Under the pieces are notes generated by a model that ran no database searches, had not been told where the DNA came from, and saw only the letters and a program-made list of their open reading frames with translations. Made by a program: the position numbers and the translations under genes. DNA of 64,000 bases from Streptomyces sp. NBC_01235. Its GTDB lineage: Bacteria > Actinomycetota > Actinomycetes > Streptomycetales > Streptomycetaceae. Positions 17,601 through 25,289 of this stretch are shown here, piece by piece (position 1 is the stretch's first letter; each line of letters starts with the position of its first letter). The stretch is from positions 10,664,001 through 10,728,000 of the forward strand of contig NZ_CP108513.1 of assembly GCF_035989285.1 (NCBI RefSeq), given 5' to 3'.

Positions 17601-17924
17601 TCAAGTGGTCAACGCAACGCCTCGGACGAGGAGTGCTCGTCGATCAGACGGCGGTAGATCCGGGGTGACGGTGTGGCGCTGTTTCCTGGTCGCGTCCAGA
17701 TCAATGAGCAGGATCTCGTCGATCAGCAGCGTGAACGGATCCAGCTTCGACGGCCGCGCCGAAGCGGTTGTCGTGCGTGGCTGCGGCCAAGCCGAGGTCA
17801 GGGCCTTGTTGACCGTGCTCCAGGTGACGCCGTACTTGCACTGCGACGCCCGGTTCGACATGCCATCGCGGGAGTCGCGCCGCAGCGCGGCATACAACTC
17901 GACCTTCGACTGGCCAGGCGGCAT
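17601..17924 (-). pseudogene. istA: IS21 IstA N-terminal fragment
   Basis: The fragment begins PPGQSKVELYAALRRDSRDG and carries the helix-turn-helix SNRASQCKYGVTWSTVNKAL, then SKLDPFTLLIDEILLIDLDA and RKQRHTVT. This is the DNA-binding region of IS21-type IstA. The frame shifts after HTVT and the catalytic core is absent. Confidence 0.75.
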
Positions 17925-17953
17925 GTTGCGGCATGCTGGTCAGACTCGCGGGC

Positions 17954-18364
17954 ATGACAGCGAAGATCACCCGTATCAACCCCGAGCAGTTGCATGACAC
18001 GCCCGGCTACCACCACATCACCGTGGTGGAGACCGGCAGGACGGCGTATCTGGCGGGGCAGTGCCCGCTCGATCGGAGTGGTTCCCTTGTCGGCTCGGGC
18101 TCCGTCGAGGTGCAAGTCGATCAGGTCGTCGTGAACGTGCTCGCTGTCCTCGCGGCGGTGAATGCCCAGCCCCCTCACGTGGTGCGTTCGGTGATCTACG
18201 TGCGGAGCGACAACAGAGATGTCCTGGGCATTGTGTGGCGTCGGCTCACCGCCTCCGCCCTCGGGCCGGCGTTCGCATCGGCCAGCACGCTCCTGGGCGT
18301 TGCACAGCTGGGTTTCGCAGGGCAGCTGGTCGAGGTGGACCTTACCGTCGCGCTGCCCGACTGA
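17954..18364 (+). CDS. RidA-family (YjgF/UK114) protein
   Basis: This 136-residue protein belongs to the Rid superfamily, trimeric enzymes that often hydrolyse reactive enamine/imine intermediates released by PLP enzymes. Visible signatures are TGRTAYLAGQCPLDRSGSLV, then VEVQVDQVVVNVLAVLAAV, VVRSVIYVRS and the ending GQLVEVDLTVALP. The Rid-subfamily Arg that binds the substrate carboxylate is not in the usual place near residue 105, so it may be a non-deaminase Rid subtype. The ATG at 17954 starts the conserved region; the ribosome binding site is weak. A PLP-dependent dehydratase-like gene lies 1.25 kb downstream, but IS debris separates them. Confidence 0.8.
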   Translation: MTAKITRINPEQLHDTPGYHHITVVETGRTAYLAGQCPLDRSGSLVGSGSVEVQVDQVVVNVLAVLAAVNAQPPHVVRSVIYVRSDNRDVLGIVWRRLTASALGPAFASASTLLGVAQLGFAGQLVEVDLTVALPD

Positions 18365-18412
18365 GCCGATTCCTCACGCCTCGAACGGTGTGACGGGTGC
18401 TGTGAACTCGGC

Positions 18413-18776
18413 GGTGGAGCTGACGCTGCTGCCCGAGCACCAACGTGGGCTCGGGGCGATGCACGACGGTCTCAACCAGGGCCGGATCGACGCCGGCCGG
18501 CTGCGTTCGCCGCTGGCCGGTCTCCCGCTGCCCCGGTTTCCGGACGGGCGCCTGGTGCCGGCGGTGGACGTGTCGCCGTGGCTGCGGTCGGACGCACCGT
18601 GCTCGCCGGACCGGTTGTTCTGCCACGTCTACGGCCGGGCGAAGACAGCCTCGCAGTTCATCCCCGGCTGGCCGTACTCGTTCGTCGCCGTGCTGGAGAT
18701 GGGAGCCACGTCCTGGACGCAGATCTTGGACGCAGTCCGGCTCGGTCCGGCCGACGACGCCACCGCGGTCAGCGCG
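18413..18776 (+). pseudogene. Fragment of an IS701-related DDE transposase
   Basis: An internal stretch of a Streptomyces transposase is readable: LTLLPEHQRGLGAMHDGLNQ, then LAGLPLPRFPDGRLVPAVDVSPWLR (the first catalytic Asp region, given here in part), LFCHVYGRAKTASQFIPGWP and LDAVRLGPADDATAV. Both ends are missing. The right edge abuts a truncated minus-strand gene. Confidence 0.65.
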
Positions 18777-19054
18777 TCGCGGCGCTCCGGCCTGGTCGCA
18801 GGGACAGCCGCGCACAGCGCGAGTGCGCCCGGGTGCCCGATGAGTTCCGTCCAGCTGCCCGCCGCGCGCAAACGGACCTGCCCTTCGTCCGGCTTGGGTG
18901 CCCAACTGCCTCCGACGCAGCGGCCGATGCGCTCGATATCGGCGAAGAATTCGTCGTTCCGGCCGACCCCGACGAGGCCCTGCAGGGCGGCGGATACGGC
19001 GAAGTCGCTCCACGTGCGGCGGGTCCGGGGTGCGGCTGTGTCGATCTCGTTCAT
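18777..19054 (-). pseudogene. Truncated hypothetical protein
   Basis: The minus strand from an ATG at 19054 reads a coherent 90-residue start (DFAVSAALQGLVGVGRNDEF; RIGRCVGGSWAPKPDEGQVR; SWTELIGHPGALALCAAVP) that breaks off where the transposase fragment begins. No family is identified. The gene was probably truncated by that insertion. Confidence 0.45.
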
Positions 19055-19242
19055 GCGTCCGATCATGACGGACGGCACCGACAACGGGTCGCGCACGGCC
19101 CCGCCCGACTCCACAGTCGCCCGCCACCGGCATGCCGCCGGGCGCCTCCCGGTATCACCGCGCGCCGTGCGCGTATCCGTAGGGTGCCGCAGGACGGCGG
19201 GCATCAGTCAGGGATCTGTACAGGTCACGAAGGGAACGATGC

Positions 19243-19545
19243 GTGCCGGCGAAGAAGGCGCTGGGGGTGCTCGAAGATTGTGCGCATCCAGCGGTGAAAC
19301 TCCGGACCAAGGTCACCAAGGTCACCAAGGTCACCAAGGTCACCAAGGTCACCAAGGTCACCAAGGTCACCAGGGGCGCGGGTGGCCCGGCCGCCGCCCT
19401 GGCGATGGTGTTCAAGCTGGTCGAGTCCGCCCAGGCGCGCTGTCGTGCGGACACCGCACCCCACCTCGTCGCCCTCGTCCGGGCCGGTGCCCGCTTCGAG
19501 AACGGTCACCTCGTCGAACGCGCCGAGGAACCCGCTGCAGCGTGA
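19243..19545 (+). CDS. Repeat-containing ORF fused to an IS256-type transposase C-terminus
   Basis: This 100-residue frame starts at a GTG with AAGGGA upstream. Residues 1-21 are of unknown origin, residues 23-43 are seven Lys-Val-Thr units encoded by a 9-bp tandem repeat, and residues 44-100 (ALAMVFKLVESAQARCRADT; PHLVALVRAGARFENGHLVE) match the C-terminal end of IS256-family transposases. It is a chimera, and the transposase part cannot act alone. Whether the fused protein is made is unknown. Confidence 0.4.
   Translation: MPAKKALGVLEDCAHPAVKLRTKVTKVTKVTKVTKVTKVTKVTRGAGGPAAALAMVFKLVESAQARCRADTAPHLVALVRAGARFENGHLVERAEEPAAA
19312..19374 (+). repeat. 9-bp tandem repeat (GTCACCAAG)
   Basis: Six perfect copies of GTCACCAAG run from 19312 to 19365, followed by a seventh copy that differs at one base (GTCACCAGG, 19366-19374), and ACCAAG precedes them. 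The unit is in frame and encodes Val-Thr-Lys, so copy-number change by slippage would not shift the frame. Confidence 0.9.
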
Positions 19546-19617
19546 CACACCTCAACCGACCTGCAACTCCCGGCAGTTGCTCATGGAACCAGCGCCGGTG
19601 GCGTAGGCTGCTGCGTC

Positions 19618-20598
19618 GTGCAGGAGACGCGTCTCGACACTGCTCGGATCCGGGCGGCTCGCCGGGTAATCGACCCGGTCTTTCTCGATAGTCCGCTGTA
19701 CCGCTGCGAGGCGCTGGAGCCCGGCCTCGGGTGCACGGTGAGCATCAAGCTCGAAACGGCGAACCCGGTCCGCAGCTTCAAGGCCCGCGGTACCGAGGTA
19801 GTCGCGAGTCTGCTGGCCGACGATGCCTCGCGAGCCGCGGTGTGCGCGAGCGCGGGCAACCTTGGCCAAGCCCTCGCGTGGTCCGGTCGCGGCCGGGGGC
19901 TGGACGTCACAGTCGTGGCATCCCGCTTTGCGACTCGGGCCAAGCTTGATCGCATCCGCGCATTGGACGCCGCGTTGGAGCTGGTGGACGGCGACCACGA
20001 GATGGCTCGCGAGCGGGCGGCGGCCATCGCACGGTACGACGGCATCCGGCTGGTCGAAGACAGCCTGGACATCGAGACCTGCGAGGGCGCGGCGACCATC
20101 GGCCTCGAACTGGTGGACGCCGAACCGTCGTTCGATACCGTCCTGATCGCTCTCGGCGGTGGGGCGCTGGCCACCGGCGTGGGGCATGTGGTGAAGGCAC
20201 TGGCACCCGAAGTCGAGGTCATCTGCGTTCAGCCGCTGGGCGCACCAGCGATGACACACTCGTGGCGTCAACGGAGTGTCGTCACCACCGACTCGACCAA
20301 CACCATCGCTGACGGCGTCGCCGGCCGGCGTCCCATCCCGGCCGTCCTGGACGACCTCCTCCTTGTCGCTGACGACGCCGTCCTGGTCCAGGAGGCGTCG
20401 ATCATCGCCGGTATGCGGAGGCTCCTTGACCACGCTGGCCTCGTCGTCGAACCTTCCGCCGCGCTCGGCATCGCGGCGATCCTCGAAGACCGTGACCGCT
20501 TCGCCGGCCGACACGTCGTCACCATCGTGTGCGGCAGCAACGTCGACGTAGACCTCTACCACCGCTGGGTCGGCGCGGCTCCCATCCACAGGTCGTGA
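19618..20598 (+). CDS. PLP-dependent threonine/serine dehydratase-like enzyme
   Basis: This 326-residue fold-type II PLP enzyme is of the threonine dehydratase/serine racemase kind. The PLP-binding Lys is K55 in VRSFKARG, the substrate-loop Asn is in ASAGNLGQALAW, and the phosphate-binding glycine loop is IALGGGALATG near residue 180. The C-terminal Ser that contacts the pyridine nitrogen is probably in TIVCGSNVD. There is no ACT regulatory domain, so it is a catabolic or biosynthetic type rather than the allosteric IlvA. The expected reaction is elimination or racemisation of a hydroxy-amino acid; the substrate is uncertain. It starts at GTG 19618 with a poor ribosome binding site. Its neighbours are IS fragments. 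Confidence 0.85.
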   Translation: MQETRLDTARIRAARRVIDPVFLDSPLYRCEALEPGLGCTVSIKLETANPVRSFKARGTEVVASLLADDASRAAVCASAGNLGQALAWSGRGRGLDVTVVASRFATRAKLDRIRALDAALELVDGDHEMARERAAAIARYDGIRLVEDSLDIETCEGAATIGLELVDAEPSFDTVLIALGGGALATGVGHVVKALAPEVEVICVQPLGAPAMTHSWRQRSVVTTDSTNTIADGVAGRRPIPAVLDDLLLVADDAVLVQEASIIAGMRRLLDHAGLVVEPSAALGIAAILEDRDRFAGRHVVTIVCGSNVDVDLYHRWVGAAPIHRS

Positions 20599-20775
20599 CA
20601 ATTGCTCCAGTCCACTTGGCCGCCACCCTTGTGCAGTGGTTCGCCGCCGGTCTCGTGCGCCGTACGCCGTAGTGCCCCATACAGGGGAGGGTTCGGTCGG
20701 GCTACGGCGAAGCGTTCCTCGACTGGATCTTCTGGTCCTACCTCGCTGCGGTAGCCCGGCGCCCTGGCCGGCTCC

Positions 20776-21194
20776 GAGGCGCTCGATCAGGCTCGCCGCG
20801 AGGGCACCTTCACCTCCGTTCACGAAGCGCTCTGGTCCACGGCCAAATACACGCTCGGCGAGTCCGAGGGCACCAAGACCCTGATTCAGGTCCTGCTGCT
20901 GCACCGCCACCTGCAGCACCGCGACGTGGTCGCCGGGATCCGTGCCCCGCTCGCGGTCGGCGCCTGCACCGCGGACGTGGTCGCGCTGGAAGCCCGCAAG
21001 GCCGCCGATACCGAGGGTCGGCCCCCCGACCGTCACCGCCACCACCGTCCTGCCCGAGCCAGTCGCCCCGCCGGACCTGCCGCTGCGCAGCCTGACCGAG
21101 CGCCGGGCCACCCGCCTTCCCGCCGACCAGCGGCCCCTGCCCACTCTCGAACGCTGGGACCAGCTCCTGCACCGTCCTGGAAGGGAAACCCGAT
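20776..21194 (+). pseudogene. istA: IS21 IstA C-terminal fragment
   Basis: The frame reads ALDQARREGTFTSVHEALW, then TKTLIQVLLLHRHLQHRDVV and TADVVALEARKAADTEGR. After a frameshift it ends LPTLERWDQLLHRPGR just before an istB start. This is the tail of IstA with the catalytic core gone. Confidence 0.75.
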
Positions 21195-21636
21195 GACCGG
21201 CCCGCACCACACCCTGACCGAGCCCGCCTCCGACGCCGCGATCGACTCCGCCTGCCGGCTCCTGCGGCTGCCGACGATGCGGCCCCGTTCGCCGACACCA
21301 TCGCCCGCGCCGAGCGCGAGCACCTGTCCTGTCGCGGGTCCTCGCCGAGCTGCTGATGGCCGAGTGCGAGGACCGGGACCGCCGCCGGTCCGAGCGCCGG
21401 ATCCGGGCGGTCGGCTTCCCCCGCTCGAAGTGGCTCTCGGATTTCGACTACACGGCCAACCGGAACGTCACCCCGGCCCTGATCAACAACCTCGCCACCT
21501 GCGAATGGGTCGAGAAGGGCGAGCCGCTCTGCTTGATCGGTGACTCCGGCACCGGCAAGTCCCATCTGCTGATCGGCCTCGGTCCCACCGCCGCGATGGC
21601 CGGCTTCCGGGTCCGCTACGCGCTCGCCGCAAAGCT
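21193..21636 (+). pseudogene. istB: IS21 IstB ATPase, frameshifted and truncated
   Basis: The ATG at 21193 follows the IstA remnant directly, as in intact IS21 elements. After two frame changes near 21285 and 21340 the sequence RKWLSDFDY-type region (here FPRSKWLSDFDYTAN) is followed by the Walker A motif LIGDSGTGKSHLLIGLG. The frame stops being IstB at ALAAKL, where a minus-strand HAD gene fragment begins. The Walker B and sensor motifs are missing. Confidence 0.8.
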
Positions 21637-21930
21637 CAGCGCATCCACCACTTCGGGGTGGGGAGCGACCTCGACGTCCTTCAGCTTGCGGTAGTACACC
21701 TCGGTCTCGTCCAGCGCGAGTTCGCGTCCGACCAGGTGAGCCGAAATCACCTCGGGCGTTCCGAGAGAGTAGGAGGCAACAACCTGTTCAGGGCACGCAC
21801 TGGGCCCGCCGAGTTCCCGCACCGCGGCAACGAAGGCCGCCGGCACCACAACGGTGGAATCCAGCAGCGTGCCGTCCATGTCCCACACCAGCTCTAAGTA
21901 CCGGCCGGAGATGGTGCTGATCGAGGACAT
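21637..21930 (-). pseudogene. HAD-type hydrolase, N-terminal fragment
   Basis: From an ATG at 21930 the minus strand encodes the haloacid dehalogenase motif I LVWDMDGTLLDSTVVVP (Asp nucleophile) and the start of the helical cap (ACPEQVVASYSLGTPE). It breaks off after about 95 residues at the junction with the IstB remnant. Motifs II to IV are missing, so it cannot be active. Confidence 0.75.
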
Positions 21931-22251
21931 CCACGCGGGGCTTTCTGCTCCGAGTCGACCTGGCGAAGCCCAGTTCAACTGTCGGGAACAGCCGCCCCCT
22001 GCCCTGGCCGCCCCCTGCCCTGGCGGCGCCCTCCCCACGCCGGCGAACCCCTCCAGGCACTTCGCCGCCCGAACCGCGGGTTCGACGCCGCGCTCATTTC
22101 TTCCGGGGCACGAGCAAGGGGGAGCGGAACTGCACCAAGATCCGTGTGCGGACCGCCATCGGCTCCCAGGTCCAGGTCCAGGTCCAGGTCTGCAACCTCG
22201 GCGACGCGCTCGACCATGCGTGGCCTTCGCCACAATTTACCCATTTATGGA

Positions 22252-22267
22252 TATAGGCATGCCTATA
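22252..22267. promoter_or_regulatory. 16-bp palindrome upstream of the L,D-transpeptidase gene
   Basis: A perfect palindrome (arms TATAGGCA and TGCCTATA) lies 63 bp before the start codon, in an AT-rich stretch that probably holds the promoter. It could be an operator for a dimeric regulator; this is inference. Confidence 0.4.
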
Positions 22268-22329
22268 AGTGGTTTCACGGCTGATTGCACTCCTCAGGCG
22301 ATCAGCACAGGTATGCAAGGACCAGCGGC

Positions 22330-23583
22330 ATGGAGAAGCGTTTGATCACGCTCTATAAACGACGCACCGGGCTGGTGGCTATGGCCGGCGTACTCGGGGG
22401 CGTACTCGCAGTCACGGCCCTCGGCGGTACAAGCAACGCTGCCACCAGCGGCAACACTGCCGGGAATCATCCGAAATCGCAGGCGCGGGTAAATCAGGCA
22501 GGCGCCCAGGAAGCCTCCGACGCCCGAATAGAGATCACGCCCGGGCAAGGTGCCTACAACGTCGGGATCAACGGCCCGGTCGGTGTCACCGTCAGTAATG
22601 GCAAACTCACCAAGGTGACCATGACCGCCGTCGCGACCGGTGCCGAGATCCCGGGCACTCTGTCCGCGGACGGCACCTCTTGGAAGCCGAACGGCCGACT
22701 GGAGCGTGCCACCAAGTATCAGATCGCCGCAGAGGCCGAGGACGCCAAGGGCCGCTCAGCCACCGGTAACGCCACAATCACCACGGTCTCCCCGGCCAAC
22801 GACTTCATCGGGCACGTCTCCCCCGGGGACGGCTCGACCGTCGGCGTGGGCATGCCGGTGACGGTCAACTTCGACATGGCGATCAGCGACAAGGCCGCTG
22901 TGGAGTCGGAGATCCAGGTCAGCTCCAGCAGCGGCCAGCGGGTCGTCGGTCACTGGTTCAACGACCACCGCCTGGACTTCCGCCCCGAGAATTACTGGAA
23001 GCCCGGCTCCACCGCCACCGTCACGCTCAACCGCCACGGCATCCAGAAGACGGTCACGTTCAAGATCGGCCGGAGCCAGATCAGCACCGTGGACGCAAAG
23101 ACGAAGCAGATGACCGTCGTCCGGGACGGCAAGACGATCAAGACCATCCCGATCTCGTCGGGCAGCCCCGAGCACCCGACGTACAACGGCCAGATGGTGA
23201 TCTCCGAGAAGTTCAGGCAGATCCATATGAACGGTGCGAGCGTCGGCCTCACGGAGAAGGACGGCAAGCCCTCGTACGACATCAAGGCCGTACCGCACGC
23301 CATGCGGCTGACCGACTCGGGCACGTTCATCCACGGCAACTACTGGGGTGCCGACTCGATCTTCGGCAAGGTCAACACCAGCCACGGCTGCGTAGGCCTG
23401 AAGGATGTCAGGGGCGGTGGCGACGGCAGGCAGCCCGCCGCGTGGTTCTTCGACCACTCGATGATCGGTGACGTCGTGGTCGTCAAGAACTCCGAGGACA
23501 AGACCATGTTGGCCTCGGACAACGGCCTCAGCGATTGGAACATGGCGTGGAGCGTGTGGGCCGCGGGCAGCCCAACCACCTGA
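22330..23583 (+). CDS. L,D-transpeptidase (YkuD domain), secreted
   Basis: This 417-residue cell-wall enzyme forms 3-3 cross-links between peptidoglycan stem peptides outside the membrane. A basic start and the hydrophobic signal GLVAMAGVLGGVLAVTALGG (ending near SNA) are followed by two Ig-like domains (about residues 65-155 and 156-245) and the catalytic YkuD domain. That domain has HGNYW (335-339) and the active-site motif SHGCVGL (351-357, Cys354). Length and order match mycobacterial and Streptomyces Ldt proteins. The ATG at 22330 is chosen as the start of the signal peptide. A 16-bp palindrome lies upstream and a strong hairpin downstream, so it is probably transcribed alone. Confidence 0.93.
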   Translation: MEKRLITLYKRRTGLVAMAGVLGGVLAVTALGGTSNAATSGNTAGNHPKSQARVNQAGAQEASDARIEITPGQGAYNVGINGPVGVTVSNGKLTKVTMTAVATGAEIPGTLSADGTSWKPNGRLERATKYQIAAEAEDAKGRSATGNATITTVSPANDFIGHVSPGDGSTVGVGMPVTVNFDMAISDKAAVESEIQVSSSSGQRVVGHWFNDHRLDFRPENYWKPGSTATVTLNRHGIQKTVTFKIGRSQISTVDAKTKQMTVVRDGKTIKTIPISSGSPEHPTYNGQMVISEKFRQIHMNGASVGLTEKDGKPSYDIKAVPHAMRLTDSGTFIHGNYWGADSIFGKVNTSHGCVGLKDVRGGGDGRQPAAWFFDHSMIGDVVVVKNSEDKTMLASDNGLSDWNMAWSVWAAGSPTT

Positions 23584-23626
23584 CGCCACGCCACCGTCCA
23601 CGCAGCCGAACCGGCATCCCTTCCGC

Positions 23627-23661
23627 CAGGCGGTGGCCGACATCATGTCGGCCACCGCCTG
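23627..23661 (+). terminator. Terminator hairpin after the L,D-transpeptidase gene
   Basis: Perfect 15-bp arms (left arm CAGGCGGTGGCCGAC) surround the loop ATCAT, 43 bp after the stop codon. It is very stable and has no T tract, as is usual in Streptomyces. Confidence 0.8.
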
Positions 23662-23734
23662 CGGCGTCAGAACGCTCGGACAGCCGTCGGTCCGGGGGCC
23701 CCGCACCCGGTACGCGGGGAACGGGTAAGCCGGG

Positions 23735-24240
23735 TCATGCAGTGCGCTGTTCGTCGACCACATCGGCCTCAGCCCCGCAGGACGACAGGCCGTCAGCCGC
23801 TCGCGCGTCATCGCAACCGCCCTGGCCGTCGCGGCCATGGGCCTCGGCGCGAGCGAGCAGCTCGCAGCAGGCGTTGGCTGGGCACCCGTGCTGGCCGCCG
23901 CCATCCCGCTGGCCACGGGGGCCGGCCTGTCGGTGCAGCGGCACTCAACGGGCGCATCGCCCGAGTTGTCGGCCCATGGGCCGAGACCGTGAACAACATG
24001 GTCGTCGGCCTGGCCACACTCATCGTGGCCTTCGCCGTCAGCCTGCTCGCCGCAGGCAGCCTGAACGGGTGCCCGGCGATGCCGGCCTCTACACCGGCGG
24101 GCTGCTCGGCGCCTCCTTCGTCGCTCTGACCTCCTGGCTGGCCCGCATCCACGGCATCCTCGTCCTGGACTCTCTGTCGTCGCAGGACAAGTCCTCGCCG
24201 CCGAAGCAATCCAGGCAGCACTCCCGCACAGGCACGCCAC
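23735..24240 (+). pseudogene. Decayed membrane protein
   Basis: In successive frames the plus strand encodes hydrophobic segments: VIATALAVAAMGLGASEQLA and VLAAAIPLATGAGLSV; then ETVNNMVVGLATLIVAFAVS; then LYTGGLLGASFVALTSWLAR. They are joined by frameshifts near 23940 and 24070. This looks like one protein with about four membrane helices, now broken. I do not recognise the family; plasmid spread proteins have similar size and hydrophobicity, but no diagnostic motif was seen. Confidence 0.4.
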
Positions 24241-24361
24241 GCCGACGAGCCCGATACCCGTCGCGCTCACCCTCACGTACCCATAGCCCTCCGCCGGCGT
24301 GCGCACCACTGAGCCCCCACCCCTTCCCGCCACTCCCTCCCCCGGAACCAAGGAACACCTC

Positions 24362-24694
24362 TTGCCCCACCGCAACGCCCCGCTGACCGTCGAAGGACGC
24401 CGCCGCCTCATCGAACGCTGCAAGACCCGCCCCATCGCACACGTCGCCGCGGAGATGGGCATCTCGCGCGCGTGTGCTTCCAAATGGGCCAACCGGTACC
24501 GGCGGTACGGGGAACTGGGCCTGCTCGGCCGCTCCAGCGCACCGCACCGCCAACCGACAGCGACCCCTTGCGAGGTGATCGCGAGGATCGGGGCAATGTG
24601 GCGGGAGCGCAAGTGGCCCGCGGCCCGGATCGCGTTCGAGTTCGCCGCTGACGGTATGTCAATCGCCGTGGCGGCAGGGCGTCGGCGACGATGA
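24362..24694 (+). pseudogene. IS481-family transposase, N-terminal fragment
   Basis: From a TTG with AAGGA upstream the frame reads HRNAPLTVEGRRRLIERCK, then the helix-turn-helix HVAAEMGISRACASKWANRY and LGLLGRSSAPHRQPTATP, typical of IS481 transposases. The homology stops near AFEFAADGMSI; the DDE core is absent. Confidence 0.75.
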
Positions 24695-24706
24695 CCCGGC
24701 GCGGCT

Positions 24707-25203
24707 ACATGCCCGGATCGTGTTCCAGAAGCCCCGCGTACAAATACGCCGGGAAGTGCGCCTTCAAATATGCGGACCGCAGGGCGGGGACGGCGAGGGC
24801 GACCGCGTGCGCGGCAGAAGCCGTACGCGCCGAAGGAGGAGACGATCTCCCACACCTCGTTCAGCACGTCCTTGGTGCAGCCGCGCTCCCCGGCCGTACG
24901 ACGGAACCAGGCTTCGGCCTTCGGCAGCCGGTCGGGGTCGGCCAGGGCACGGCGGGCGACGTCGCCGGCGGCACGGTCGCAGCCGGTCGTCGTCGCGAGG
25001 ATCGCGATGATCTGCTCGTGCCAGATCACCACGCCGCAGGTGTCGTTGGGTACCGGCTCCAGGTCCGGATGCGGATACTTGGGGGCGGCGCCGTGCCGGG
25101 CGGCGATGTAGAGAGCGGGCATGCCCCCAGATACGGGGCCGGGCCTGAAGAGACTGATGTCCGCGACGACGTCCTGCATGTGCCGCGGCTGCGGACGGCC
25201 CAC
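24707..25203 (-). pseudogene. dnaE2: Error-prone DNA polymerase DnaE2, internal fragment
   Basis: The minus strand reads MQDVVADISLFRPGPVSGGM, then HPDLEPVPNDTCGVVIWHEQ, IIAILATTTGCDRAAGDVAR and WEIVSSFGAYGFC. After a frameshift it continues AAHAVALAVPALRSAYLKAH and AYLYAGLLEHDPGM, followed by TAG. This is the palm/fingers region of the C-family polymerase DnaE2. The PHP and C-terminal domains are absent, so it is a relic. Confidence 0.75.
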
Positions 25204-25289
25204 CAGATCCTGTCGACCAGGACTTTCGAGCTTCTGTGTACGGTCCCCCTGTTGCTGCAGGTTGTGTTGCGCACGGAGTGAGCTGAGTT

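Noticed and set aside
19312..19374. Possible CRISPR array
   Set aside because: The 9-bp units are contiguous without spacers, so this is a simple tandem repeat.
22756..25203. 815-codon open frame on the minus strand
   Set aside because: Only its first part (24805-25203) resembles a protein, a DnaE2 fragment. The rest runs antisense through the L,D-transpeptidase gene and is an artefact of high GC.
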